This document shows, piece by piece, positions 34,272 to 45,578 of a stretch of 64,000 bases of DNA. How positions within the stretch are numbered: position 1 is the stretch's first letter; each line of letters begins with the position of its first letter. Both the position numbers and the translations under genes were made by a program. The stretch spans positions 15,042,632-15,106,631 of the forward strand of contig CM044867.1 in the NCBI GenBank assembly GCA_024500155.1, read 5' to 3'. Below the pieces are notes generated by a model. That model was not told the DNA's origin. It made no database searches and was given only the letters and a program-made list of their open reading frames with translations. Source of the stretch: Chenopodium formosanum (lineage: Eukaryota > Streptophyta > Magnoliopsida > Caryophyllales > Amaranthaceae).

Positions 34272-34585
34272 CCTCCAACACCATAGTTGTACCTGTGTTT
34301 GTTTTTTGTCTGACTTTTGTAGGACTTTGCCTATTGTATTTATATGACTCATGTACCAGACACTTGTATATATATATGCATTTTATTATTTATTGAACTT
34401 TTTATTTACTTAGTTTGTTACTCTATAATGCATGCATTGTGTATGTAAATGTGTGAGAAAGTGTAATTTTTGCGCGACATTTTTCCGTCATTGATAATAT
34501 TAATGGAGGGTACCGACTCTCTCCCCCAAAAAAAAAAGAAGAAAAAAGAAAATGAGGGCAAGCTTAAATATTAATTAAGCGTTAC

Positions 34586-34661
<76 letters not shown>

Positions 34662-34680
34662 CAATTTTCAAATTTTTTTT
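34272..34680. other. Spacer with A-rich and T-rich tracts
   Basis: About 400 bp between the PMD gene and the LINE-like element. It holds a TATATATA stretch, an A-run at 34528 and the TAA microsatellite. I see no gene. Confidence 0.6.
34587..34660 (+). repeat. (TAA)n microsatellite
   Basis: About 24 uninterrupted TAA units. It is likely polymorphic in length and may be assembly-sensitive. Confidence 0.95.
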
Positions 34681-35436
34681 TCTCTCGGTTTGGGGCGATT
34701 AGGGTTGGGTAGTTTTAGTCTTCATCACCGGCTTCCACGTCAATTTTCCGGCTTCTTCTCTGGCGAAGTGATAGGTCTCAGGCAAAGGGCGTTTTCTGGG
34801 TTCTTAGCAGGCAACAACTTCGCTTTTCTTCCTGTCGAAATTCAGGCCGTTTCGGGGCTTTTTTCCGAGAGGTTGAGCGATCAATTTCAGCGGTTTTCCG
34901 GCAGCAGCTTCTAGCGTGGTCTACTCTGTTTTTAGTCGTGATTTTGGGTGGGTTTTATGATCGTCTTTGGTGCAATGTTCAGGCGGCTTTTTGATCTATT
35001 TTGAGGGCTGGTTTCAGGCGTCTTTCAAGTCGTTTTGAGGCATTGTTTCTGCTCTGTTTTCAGTCGTGTTTTAAGTTGCGTTTTTGGAGCTTTTTAGTGC
35101 ATATTTCAGGCGGCTTTTGGGTCAGTTTTGAGGACTGTTTGCGGGCTGTTTTTCTGGCAAAATTCAGTTTGTTTTTGTGGCATAATTCAGGTTAGTGCTG
35201 CTCCAGTTTTAGGTTGTGTTTTGTGGCAGTTTTGGGTGCAGTTTATGGTCTGTTTCTGGTGCTTTTTCCGGCGTATTTCAGGTGCAGTTTGGGTGCAGTT
35301 TGGGTGCGTATTTTGGGTGCAGTTTTGGGTGCGTTTTGGTGGTGTTTTTGGTGTGTTTTGGGTGCAGTTTTCAGGCAGCTTTATAGGGGTTTAATTGGCA
35401 GTTTTCAAGTGTCTCTTGGGAGAGTATTTGCAGCCT

Positions 35437-36402
35437 ATGTCGGGAGTCGTTGTGAAGTTTCATTGTCCGTTTGTGGGTCTTAGTGGTTGTCAAGACGGGA
35501 GTGGAAATGGCCTTACTCGACGTTCTCTAATTAGGCATCTTAGTGATCGTCATTGTTGTATCGGTGCGCGAGATATCACCCGACAATCTCTAACTTCTAA
35601 TTTAGCTGTTTATAATAAGGAAGAAGTTACTTTTAGGCGTATGGGGATTTGGTTATGTGGAGTTTGCTATAAAACGCACACGTTTCGTTCTAAGTGTCGT
35701 CATGATAGGGATGAGGATGTTTCGCCCCCTGATGAAGGAGATGGTTTTGTTCGTTTTGTGCTTCATAATTTTACCAAGCCGCAAGCTCCTTCTTCTCCTG
35801 CTCGAGTTGGTCATGTGGATGGTGAGGTGCGAGATCATAACGGTGGTTTTGATGTGGCTCTCCTTGATTGTTTTTTCTCTAAGGGGTTTCGCACTGTTAA
35901 GTCTATCCCTCCCAAGTGTCGTTTGGGGTTTTCTCGGGTTCTGAAAGGTGCTCTTGATAAGGTGATCTCTAAGCGTGATGACATTTCTAATTGGGTCTCT
36001 TTGTTGGTGTTACCTCTTTGCATCCTTAAAATCTTTCGCCCTCGGAGTAGTCGTGAGTCTCGGTCTGCGGTAAGGCGTCGGCATCAGGAAGAGAGTATTT
36101 CCCGTGCTATTTGTTCTTGGAGTGTAGCGGGTGGTAATTTGCAGCTTGTGAGGGAAATTTTGGCGGAGGAATCTCCTACTTTGTCGGCGGTTGATGATGA
36201 GGACCTTGATTTGGAGGAGCGTAATATAAAGCAGTGTCGTAGGAAGATTTGCGATGGCCATTACACTGCTGCAGTTCGGGTTCTTTTTCTTCAGGCGTTG
36301 CTCCTTATAATGACGCCACTCTTGCGGATTTACAGTCCAAGCACCCTTCATCTCCAGCTCCATCCTTGCCTGATATACCTATCGATCACCTTCATCTCGT
36401 AA
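35437..36402 (+). pseudogene. LINE-like ORF, N-terminal part with Cys/His finger
   Basis: The ATG at 35437 is followed by HCPFVGLSGCQ...RRSLIRHLSDRHC, which fits a C2H2-type finger (C, C, H-X4-H) like the N-terminal fingers of site-specific LINEs. A second C-X2-C occurs in WLCGVCYKTH (about 35650). The middle includes a basic helix-rich segment (35930-36250). Frame is lost at about 36290, where sequence homologous to the RT region continues in another frame. DNA-target recognition by the finger is inferred from family knowledge, not shown here. Confidence 0.65.
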
Positions 36403-37500
36403 CGACTTCTGCTGTTGTTTTGGATCGGATTAAGAGCTTCCCTCGTGGCACATCATGTGGTAGGGATGGTTTGCGTGCTCAACATCTTATGGATTGCTTA
36501 AGTGGTGCAGCTGTGGCAGTCTCAGATGAGTTGGTTGACTCTATTACCGGGGTGGTTAATCTCTTTCTAGCTGGAAGCTGTCCTATGGAATTAGGAGAGT
36601 ACATTGCTAGTGCTCCTCTTACGCCACTTGTCAAGCCCGGTGGTGGTATCCGTCCTATAACTGTGGGTATGGTTTGGCGGCGTCTCGTTTCGAGGTGGGT
36701 GCTGTTATGGTTGGTCAGTCTTTAGGGAGTTACTTTGATGGCCTTCAATTTGGTGTTGGGGTTTCTTCAGGTGGTGAGGTAATTCTTCATGCGGTGAATC
36801 GGTTAATTGAGGATCGTGGTTCTGATGTGGGTCTATCTATGTTGTTGGTGGATTTTCAAAATGCCTTCAATCTGGTTGATCGTTCGGTCATGTTATGTGA
36901 GGTACGTCGCCGTTGTCCAGGCATTTCGCGATGGGTTGAATTTTGCTATTATAATCCAGCCAGGTTGTACTATGGGGACCAAACCTTATGGTCATCTCAA
37001 GGGGTGTAGCAGGTTGATCCCCTTGGTCCTTTGCTTTTTTCTTTGGTTTTACAGCCTCTGGTGTGTAAAATTAGAGAGACTTTTGATGTATGTCTTCAGG
37101 CTTGGTATTTAGATGACAGCACGATTATTGGAGACACTTTGGTGGTGGGGCAAGTTCTGCAGTTGATTATGGAGGAAGGACCTCGTTCTGGGTTATGTCT
37201 TAACTTGGAAAAAACTAAAGTTTTCTGGCCTACGGAAGACCCTCGAAGCAGGCTGGTGGGTGTCTTTCCGCCTAATATTGCTCGACCTTTGCGTGGTGTT
37301 AGGTTGCTTGGAGGTCCCGCTAGTTCCGATTCAGGTTTCAGTGGTGAGCTTGTGATGTAGAGGGTGACCAAGACCATTGCCCTTATGGATAAGGTCGCTA
37401 TGCTAGATGATCCTGTTGTTACTTAGGGCATGTACTTGAGTTTCAAAACTCTACTTTGCATTACGTACTTGTCCTCCTAGTACTTTTGAGGTAGCTCAGC
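36249..37500 (+). pseudogene. LINE-like reverse transcriptase domain
   Basis: Blocks in order: RSFPRGTSCGRDGLRAQHL-type start, ASAPLTPLVKPGGGIRPITVGMVWRRLVS (36610-36690), a frameshift, then FDGLQFGVGVSSGGE, LLVDFQNAFNLVDRS (motif A, near 36850), a GV-stop-QVDPLGPLLFSLVL block (37001-37050) and AWYLDDSTIIG (catalytic YLDD, near 37110). The TAG at 37007 is in the position of a conserved glutamine, and the following G of GDP is V, so the domain is dead. Further stops at 37358 and near 37423 precede a frameshift. YLDD rather than FADD separates it from common plant L1 elements. Confidence 0.75.
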
Positions 37501-38615
37501 GCACTTTTGATGGAGCTCTTCGATCTTCCTTGGAGCGTATTGTTACCGCTTCGGGGCCAGGGTTTGGTGATTGGCAGTGGCGGCTTGCCACCTTACCATT
37601 TGCGTTTGGAGGGCTTGGTGTTTATTCTGCAGGTGATGTTCGTCACTATGCTTTTCTTGCTTCTCGGTTGCAGTCTGCTGGGTTGCAGACACAACTTCTT
37701 CGGCATACTGGCATTATTGGTCTCGGACGAGCCTTTGAGGATGCGTTGTGTCTGTTTAACGGAACAGTGGAGTCTGACATTTTGAGTAATCCGAGTGAGG
37801 TCGCTGCCCCTAAACTCATGAAGAAATTGGCAGATATGTATTTCAAAAAGATTACCGCTTCTACAGAATCTGCTTATTCTTTAACTACTCGACAATCAGC
37901 ATTGTGGAAATCACAGCAGGGTGATCACACCTCTGCTTGGCTTCGGGCGGTTCCTATTTCGGGGTTGGGTCAGACGATGAACGCCAAGACTTATCGATGT
38001 GTGTTAACCTATCGGTTGGGTGTTCCATTGTTCTCTATCTCGACGTCGTGCTCTGCTTGTTCGAGGGTTTTTGCTGGAGATATTTTCGGTGGTCACGCGG
38101 TGTCTTGTGCTGGTATTGTGGGCATTAAACTTCGGCATAATGTTGTTCGGGATACCCTTGTTGATGTTTGTTATCGTTCTGGGATTTCAGCGAGAAAAGA
38201 GGTTGACATTGGGTTGGCTGGAGGGAATGACGAGGCCCTCAGGCCTGCGGATGTGTTACTTTATTCATGGGATCGTGGTCGCGATGTCTGTGATGATTTG
38301 ACAGGGTCTTCTCCTTTGACACAGTCAGGGCTATCTGACTTTATTCTTGGGCGGGTTGTGGCAGATGCTGCTCATCGGAAGCGGGTTAAGTATGAAGCTC
38401 GATGTCAGGCGATTGGATATGGTTTCATTCCCTTCTCCTTTTCTTCGCTTGGGGAATTAGAGAAGGAGGCTGTTGCGTTACTGAAGCGGATTCAGAGGTT
38501 CTCGACGACGCAAGACATTAGGGCTCGTGCTGCAGCCCATATCTTCACTAGGGTAGGATTTGCTATAGCTAGAGGAGTGGGGGCCCAGATTGTATCTTGG
38601 CTTCCCACTAATAGA
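37501..38615 (+). pseudogene. LINE-like C-terminal domain with zinc knuckle and endonuclease-like motif
   Basis: The open frame contains WRLATLPFAFGGLGVYSA, then a Cys/His knuckle (CSACSRVFAGDIFGGHAVSC, about 38049-38110) and LRPADVLLYSWDRG...CDDLTG (about 38240-38310). A knuckle followed by a P-x-D...D block is the arrangement seen in LINEs with a restriction-enzyme-like endonuclease. The exact catalytic residues cannot be assigned by eye. The frame runs into unrelated gag sequence near 38615. Confidence 0.6.
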
Positions 38616-38620
38616 AGTGT

Positions 38621-40352
38621 TGGTCCAGACGAATCACGATTCAGGTGACGATGGCGACATCGAAACCTATACTGCTAGAGATGGATCTCTCATCTCCAGG
38701 CGCGTTCGCAGCAAAGAAAAGCGGGAGCGCCCTCACTATCAGAATGCTCCGGGCAAATCAGCCGGTCATTCAAAGAAGCCGTCTGATTCTACCCATGTGG
38801 AAGGGTCAGACCCAGTAACTAGAGAAGAGCTCATGAAACTTGTGAGCACTCTCCGTGGTGAAATTAAACAACTCACCAACAAGAAGTCGGCTACTCCTGC
38901 TAAGGAGCAGTCGGCCAAGAAGTCAGCCCAAATGGGCAAAAATAAATCGGTCAGGGACCAACAGCCGACTCCTCATCCCAAGGAGCCAGCTCGGCCTCAG
39001 TTTGATCTCTCCAGACTCCTCATACAAGGAAAGCCATTCGGCATGTCCAGCCGGATGGTAACAAGAAAACATTCTCTGATGCTCGACATTACATCGAGCA
39101 GAAAAGAAATGAGCTATCAGAGTCGGCCTCAACGTCGACCTATCATGACAGCTTCCAGCATACCTCGTTGAGGTATTCACAATCTGCACATGAGACTCCA
39201 GTAAGCAGCCCCAGGGTTCAAGTTAAACCTCATGTCATCCATCAGGCTCAGTACATGGCCCATCCATTATACTAGACGCCCGCTCAACCTTACATTCAGC
39301 CTGCCTTCCTTGGAGGACAGGCGGCATGCGGTTATCAGCCCATGGATTGGCAGCTTAGGCTGCAGCACCTTGGAGATCAACCATCTGCTTTCTCTAAGGA
39401 AATAACCGACGCCGAACAGCCGGCCAAGGTTAAGAATGTGTTGGTAGAAACCTATGACGGGACCACCAACCCAGAAGACCACCTGCTAGCATACACCCAC
39501 CTCATGTATTTACAGGGGTTGGATGATGCGGCATGGTGTCGCTGCTTTCCAGCCACGCTGAAGGGCATAGCCCAGCAATGGTTCGGCAACTTGCCGACTG
39601 GTTGCATCAACAGCTTCAAGACGCTTGCGTTCTTGTTTGCCTCCAACTTCTCTATGAATATCCCTGCCAAGAAGACAAGCCTTGATCTTGGCAATGTACA
39701 GCAGGGAGATAGAGAAGGCTTGCGTTCCTACGTCAGGCGGTTCAATCTGGTCCGAATCCAGATCCATGGGCTATCTGACGAGGTTGCCTTCACAGACTTT
39801 TTCAAAGGTCTAAAGGACGGTTCTACGTTTAAGTATGAACTTGTCCGAAAGCAAATTTTCACTTTGCAGGGAGCGCTGCGAGAGGCGGAAGCCTATATAC
39901 AGGCGACCGAGCTCTGTTCCTCTAACCGACAGTCGGACTCTAAAAGGTCCGACCGACAGAAGGAGGGTCGGCCTGCTCAGCCGGCTCCCAAGTCGAAAGA
40001 GAGTAAAAAGAAAAAGCAAGTCTGGGTCGTTGATAACTCTGATCAACCGACCCAGAAGAAGAAGAAAGAGTGGAAACCGTACGTCCCGAGGTACGAGTTC
40101 CACAAAGACTGCTGCTCCATCTTGATGGAAGTAAAGGACCGGCTAACTCTTGAGAAACCGGCCCCAATGAGAGGTTCCGTTGACAATCGGAACATGAATA
40201 AACATTGCCACTTCCATGAAGACATCGGTCATGACACCAACGACTGTTTCAGCCTCAAGATAGAGCTTGACCGTCTGGCCGACAAAGGACAGTTAAAGTC
40301 CTATGTGAAGTCCAAAGTGACTTCAAAAGCGAATCCGGGGCAGTCCAAATAG
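38621..40352 (+). pseudogene. gag: Tat-type Ty3/gypsy gag
   Basis: It starts directly at the LINE junction, without 5' LTR or leader. The first frame (to 39171) has a lysine-rich N-terminus (ISRRVRSKEKRERPHYQ). After a frameshift between 39130 and 39342 the capsid frame follows: YDGTTNPEDHLLAYTHLMYLQG, CRCFPATLKGIAQQWFGNLP and LFASNF, typical of Tat/Ogre/Retand gag. A basic linker follows, then the knuckle HCHFHEDIGHDTNDCFSLK (about 40203-40260). The first stop is at 40350; protease continues after it. Confidence 0.85.
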
Positions 40353-40868
40353 AAGACTCCCCAGCCAACTGTTAGTACCGACACTGATGAAGATCCGATA
40401 TATACCATAGCAGGCGGATTCGCCGGGGGTGGCCCGACTATTCGGGGCACCAAGGATCATCTGAAAAAGATGATCCATTCTGTTGAAGAAGGAGAGGCGG
40501 CAAGCACATCCGCCTTCCCTAAAGTCATCATCACCGAAAAGGACAGAGGCAAAGTCCGACGGCCGCATGATGACCCTGTTGTCATTGAATGCAAAGTGGC
40601 CAACCAACTGGTTGGTCGAATCTTGATTGACACAGGCAGTTCCTCTGACCTCATCAGCCTCAAATGCTTGTCAAACCTCAAGTACAAGCCTGACAGCATG
40701 ATGGAGGTCTGTCACACCCTTGTAGGGTATGGGGGAGGACTCGTGCACCTAGTCGGACGGATAGATTTGCCCATCCGGCTGGGGCAAAAGGGAAACGGTC
40801 GGCACATGATCATCCGTTTCCTCGTGGTTGAATAGCTTACTGCCTACAACCTCACCTTTGTTCGACCC
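40353..40868 (+). pseudogene. Tat-type aspartic protease
   Basis: IDTGSSSDLIS (about 40626) is the active-site motif. The flap region and FLVVE follow. A TAG at 40833 breaks the frame before LTAYN, and the sequence is then cut at 40868 in FVRP. It resumes after the insertion as TLNECKAVIIPA at 48033, the normal continuation in this lineage. Confidence 0.8.
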
Positions 40869-42430
40869 TGATGAGTGGCATTTATGCCACAATTTAATGT
40901 ACTCTTTACGGGTTTTTCCCACCCATTTGTAGCTTGTTTGCCCCCTTTTCTCTCCTTTTTGTTCCTCTTTTCCTTGTTTGCCTTTCTCCTTGTTTTCTTT
41001 GTTTTTGTTTTGTAGGAACCAAGGCATTGGAAGGAGAGCAATTCACACCCAATCTCCCCTGTGTGCGGGCGCGCAGCACTGGGAGAACCCGCGCACATTT
41101 GGCTTCTTGGCAGAAAACAAGCAGGAGAGTTGTGCGCCATGTGTGCGCTCAGTGTGCGGGCGCGCGACTAGTGTGCGCGGGCGCGCAGCTCTGGGAGAAC
41201 CCGCGCACAGCACAGCAACAGAAGCAGAACCAAAACAGAGTGTTGCGTGCGCCATGTGTGCGCCTTGTGTGCGGGCGCACACCCCTCAAGAGCGGGCGCG
41301 CAGTATTGCTGAGAGAAGGCGCGCATCCATGGGTCTCCTCCTCCGTACCCACAGATCTGCGGGCGCGCAAGATCTGCGAAGGCGCACACCTAGCTTCTGC
41401 GCGGGCGCGCACTATATTTGCGCGGGCGCGCACCGCTGAACTGCAGTTTATTTTATTGCGTATTTTGTATCTTTTAGGGGGACCTATATATATAGGCCGT
41501 AGAGAAGTTTAGAGAGATCTGATCACTACTTAGAAACATTTTTAGCCCTAATCTAGAGAGAGAAACTTCATTAGTAGAGAGAGAAAGTGTGGATTTCCAT
41601 TGATGAATTTGGATGTTGAAGAAGGAGCTTTCTTGAACCTTTGTAAATCTTCATCTTCAATTAATGAGCAATTTCTTACTCTCTTTCTTTGCTTTTGTAT
41701 TTAGTTTTATTTGCTTATTTTAGTTTTCCTTCATTGCTTATTGATCATGTTGATGCTTATTGATTTGATGATTGATATTGCCTTCAATATGATTTGTGAG
41801 TAGTCTCCTAGCCAAGGGTGTGGGGATGATGTAGTTGTTAATTGATTCATGCTATTGATGTTGGGGTTTTGTTAATGGTGATTAAAGTCTTTGTGTGTTT
41901 GATGTTCTTTAATCTTCTTGCAAGTGCACATTGTTAGTTGATTAAAGGTGAATCTTTGCTAATAAGAAACGGAAGTTGACTTAGTTAAGATTCATTACTA
42001 TCGATAGTTCTTTGATTGCACCTTCTAATATATGGTTCTAGTGTGGAAACATAGAGGCTATGTTAGGAGAATTTGATTGACCCCGGAAGGCGGTTAGATT
42101 AAGCTTTAATTCGATATTCTTACATGCTTAGTTTACCATTACCTTGCCTCCGTATTATTGCATGATCAATTGGCCACTACATCTACCTACTTCCCTTGGT
42201 GCTTAGTTATATTGGTTTTAATCATCCTTAATCTCTAGTTTAGTTTCTTAACTTCTCACACTTCTTGTTCCGAGGTAGCTTAAATATTGAGTAGTGAATG
42301 TGGTGTTTATGCATGTCTCCTTGTGGTTCGACCCCTATACTTGCCTTATACTTGTATTAGGTTTGTTTAGGTGTATAAATTGTATTTGATCGAAGGATAG
42401 TCGTTTGACGACGCGATTATTCCCTTGTCA
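40869..42430 (+). mobile_element. 5' LTR of non-autonomous element
   Basis: It runs from TGATGAGTGG to CCCTTGTCA. The GC block (about 41050-41440, many GCGGGCGCGC words) precedes a TATATATA box at 41485. The LTR start forms GTGGCAT-TT-ATGCCAC (40875-40890). Confidence 0.88.
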
Positions 42431-42433
42431 AAT

Positions 42434-42451
42434 TGGCGCCGTTGCCGGGGA
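42434..42451 (+). promoter_or_regulatory. Primer-binding site, tRNA-Asp type
   Basis: It is identical over 18 bases to 10530-10547. Confidence 0.92.
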
Positions 42452-42602
42452 ACGGCTTCCATTATCGTTGTGTTATCTTATTGAGACTAGTCCATTGTGA
42501 ATAATTTCCTTTTGGTTTGTTTTTCTTCTTGCTTTTATTTTGGTTTGTGTATAATTCTTGAGCTTTCTTGTTTGGTTGCTTGTTGTTTGTCTTCATTGAG
42601 TC

Positions 42603-44366
42603 ATGGATCAATTTGTCCAAAATGAGATGTCTTGTTCCTCTTTGCCTCAATTTGAATATGAACCCTTTTGGGTCTACTTTAATAGGTTTGAAGACTTCTC
42701 TAATTTCCATGGTTGTTCCTTATGGGAGGCTTGTGAAGTTATTTATTGGGGATTGAATGAGTATACTCGAGGGGTGATTGAAAACATGTGTAATGGTCAA
42801 TTTCGAGCCAAATCTTTGGATGAGGCTTGGGATTTCTATATGTGGTTTGCCAAGGATGGTTATGAGCAAGAGAATAATGCTAATTCTTGTGATTTTTCTA
42901 GCTCTTGCATGCACTCTAATGATGAATCCTATGCTCCCCAAGATGCAAATCCCTCCCCCTTGTGTGTTATTTATGATGAGATGCATCTTAATGTTGATAA
43001 TGTTCATGCTCTTTCTCAATGTTCTTTAAATGCGTGCATGGATGTTGATGATGCTCCCCATACCCCTAATCCTCACTTGCATGATCTTCCCTTTACCTCT
43101 TCCTTTTCCAACATGATTCCAAATGAGTTTTCCCATGTATCTAGTGAACATTTTCGTGAGGGTGATTCAATGGGACATAGAGAGGAAGGAGAGTTGTTGG
43201 AGAAGCTCAACGAGATGATGGAGAAGGTTAATGAGATGACGGAAAAGAAAGAAGAATATAACAAGGAGATGAAAGCTAGGCTAGAGGCACTTGAGAGCCA
43301 AATTTTCCACCTAGCTCAATCCCAAACAAATGTCCTTCCTTCTTCTCCCCCCTCCCATATGGTTGAACCTAATTGGGCTTTTGAGTGCATGGTTGAGGAT
43401 GATTATGATGATGATGTTGAAAGCGATAGAGGGTGTATGGAAGATACTTCATTTGACGATATTTTGAAAACCACACCCTTTATCCAACTTGAACCTCAAC
43501 ACTCTTTGCAACCCATTGAAGATCCCATTTTGGTGGACTTAGAAACTAATTTGAGGTTGTTAAGAGAAAAGATGGGTTGTGGTGATGATGAGATACTCAT
43601 GTTTGATCATGTTAAGTTGGGGAATGTTGAGAATGAAAACCATGCTCTTATTGAGAGTGAAGAATCCCAATTGGTGGTTGAGGACATTTACAAACTCTTT
43701 GAGGGTAGTGAAGATGTGTTAGAAGGGAACTCTTTGGAGGAAAAGGCTTGTGTTTCAATGCAAGGTGGTGTGATTGAAGTTGTGAGTGAGGTACCCATTC
43801 CAATTCTTTCAATCCCCACCCCCTTTTTAAGAAAGCTTACCAACCTTCCTTCTTGCCCTATCTCACTTCCATATTTCCTCAAAGTTCCACCGATTGAGGG
43901 GCCCCTAATCTCTTTAGCTCCCCATTACCCTTCTTTTGAACTCAATGATGGAATTTCACCTTCCAAAAAGCAACAAAATGAGTTTGTTCCTCCCTTTTCT
44001 CTCCCTAGTTCTAGTTTTGAATTTTCTAATTCTTATTTTATTGTTTTTTCTTTTGATTCTTTTACTTTTTCTTTTCCCCCTTCTCTCAAACATAAAGTCT
44101 CCTTGTACTTTATGTTTGCTTGTCATATGAGCATCGCGTATGCTCTATTTCTTGATATGTTTGCCGGTGCATATGACAAGCTTTTGCGTTCTTTGTCGGG
44201 TTATTTACTAGATTGGTCTCGCTTGGACGTTAAACAAGCCTTTGCGGGAAGTAACCCGTGTTTTATTGCTTTCATTTTCTTTTGTTTTTGGATTAGATTT
44301 TCTCTCATGGACGTGTTTGTGTTCCTTGCTAGGTACATAACTTTATATACTCTTGCGCATTGGTGA
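42603..44366 (+). CDS. Single ORF of non-autonomous element: Gag-like with hydrophobic C-terminus
   Basis: An uninterrupted 587-codon ORF starts at ATG 42603, about 150 bp after the primer site. Residues about 15-95 (FNRFEDF...HGCSLWEACEVIYWGLN...KSLDEAWDF) align loosely with the second half of the Athila capsid region (AWERFKEYQ...HHGIPTYQVIQIFYGGLS). Residues about 195-245 form a predicted coiled coil (LLEKLNEMMEKVNEMTEKKEEY...LEALESQIFHLAQSQ) comparable to the helix at the gag-protease border. There is no zinc knuckle. An acidic middle and a proline-rich stretch follow, then two hydrophobic segments near the C-terminus (about 510-530 and 560-585). The product may co-assemble with helper Gag; that is inference. 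Confidence 0.75.
   Translation: MDQFVQNEMSCSSLPQFEYEPFWVYFNRFEDFSNFHGCSLWEACEVIYWGLNEYTRGVIENMCNGQFRAKSLDEAWDFYMWFAKDGYEQENNANSCDFSSSCMHSNDESYAPQDANPSPLCVIYDEMHLNVDNVHALSQCSLNACMDVDDAPHTPNPHLHDLPFTSSFSNMIPNEFSHVSSEHFREGDSMGHREEGELLEKLNEMMEKVNEMTEKKEEYNKEMKARLEALESQIFHLAQSQTNVLPSSPPSHMVEPNWAFECMVEDDYDDDVESDRGCMEDTSFDDILKTTPFIQLEPQHSLQPIEDPILVDLETNLRLLREKMGCGDDEILMFDHVKLGNVENENHALIESEESQLVVEDIYKLFEGSEDVLEGNSLEEKACVSMQGGVIEVVSEVPIPILSIPTPFLRKLTNLPSCPISLPYFLKVPPIEGPLISLAPHYPSFELNDGISPSKKQQNEFVPPFSLPSSSFEFSNSYFIVFSFDSFTFSFPPSLKHKVSLYFMFACHMSIAYALFLDMFAGAYDKLLRSLSGYLLDWSRLDVKQAFAGSNPCFIAFIFFCFWIRFSLMDVFVFLARYITLYTLAHW
44226..44258 (+). other. Conserved GGGA-AACCC hairpin motif, here inside the ORF
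   Basis: GACGTTAAACAAGC...TTTG is followed by CGGG-AAGTAA-CCCG (44245-44258). It is the counterpart of 26626-26661, but lies within the last codons of the ORF instead of after it. Confidence 0.55.
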
Positions 44367-45578
44367 TGATCAAGAATCAAGGAAATGTGCCTCAACTTAC
44401 CTATCATGTGGAATTCAAGCCTTATTTGTAGAGAGTGTGGCTCATATGAGGTTATTTCGGGTTTTTGTGTGATTTTGCACTTATCCCATATCCGGTAATA
44501 TCCTTCTTTTCCCTCTCTCTCTTACTTATTGTGGCTTGAAGATCATGTTGGTAATGTTGGATTAATTTTTCCTTGTTTTCCCCTCCTTGGTTTCATCGTT
44601 CATGATTTGAGAGCTTGGTTTCATTCAAGCTTGGGAGAGGGTATTCTATCATGTTTGGTGGGATGTTGATTCATATATGTCATGCACTTGAGTATATGCA
44701 TTTCCATGTTTTTCATGCTTTTGGAAAATCCAAAAATATTTTTGTTTACTTCAAGGCAAGTTTAGCAAAATGTGCTTTGTTTGTACTTATTTTGGACATT
44801 ATATCTTTTGGATTTGTTTACTCTTGAATGCCTTTCTTCCTAAGTGGTTAATGTGTGCACGGTTTGAGAGTGTCATTGGTTGACTCTAGGATATTACATG
44901 CTAAGGTAGCCGGGTTAAGAACTTTTAGGGCGCCATGAAGCCTTAGTTCACGGGTATGTGGTAAGATGGTGTTGCTCTCTATAGCGGATTTGGCACCCTT
45001 AGTTGGTATTTGCTTAGTTATAATCCCGTGTGAGGTAACATTGTTCTAGACTTCATCACTTTGTTGTGTGGCGCATTTGGATCCTTAACTATGCATGTCT
45101 TGATCCTTGTTTTGATCTATAGCTCCCAAGATCGTGACCGAAGCACTCTAGGGGAGGAAAAGGGCACTTCTTTCTCATTTTTCTTTATCTTCTTTTTATT
45201 TTGTTACAAATTTGATTTTCTATTTTGCATAAACCTACTTGCTAACCAATTTGAGCCTTATGTTTCCCGCTCTTGTTTAAACCACATTACAAACCTAATG
45301 GCCTATGTTTACCAACATTTTAGTTAGTGAAGCATTGGCATGTGAGGTTTGAGTTTTGAGTTGTTGATCATAGACAAGATGCATTTTGAGATTTGGTTAG
45401 AGTTGAGCTTGTAAAGTAATATGCAAATTTATGGAAATCAAATGAAGTTTCAAGAAAAAGCCGTCCAAAGTTAAAAAGGCAAGGACATTGAATAAAGTTA
45501 AAAAAAAAAGAAAAAAAAGTGAAAACAAAACAAAAACAACAAAAATATTTTAGTTGGTTTCATTTTCTTCCTTAGTTT
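44367..45578 (+). other. 3' noncoding region of non-autonomous element, first part
   Basis: No gene is supported. The stretch at 44850-44950 parallels 30462-30540 in the Athila-like element. Small frames such as 44615-44827 are not conserved proteins. Confidence 0.65.

Larger units (their letters stand above)
34681..38620 (+). mobile_element. Decayed non-LTR retrotransposon, zinc-finger/endonuclease-like type
   Basis: The single ORF order is N-terminal Cys/His finger, long linker, reverse transcriptase, C-terminal zinc knuckle and a conserved endonuclease-like block. No apurinic endonuclease precedes RT, so this is not an L1-type LINE. The first 750 bp (34690-35430) are G/T-rich with short repeats (GGGTGCAG, about 35284-35375) and look like a 5' untranslated region. 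No poly(A) tail is seen: the element joins a gypsy gag at about 38620. At least four frameshifts or stops interrupt it. Confidence 0.7.

Noticed and set aside
40934..41512. Frames of 94-192 codons in the non-autonomous LTR GC block
   Set aside because: These are compositional frames spanning the promoter region, and are not kept in the 3' LTR.
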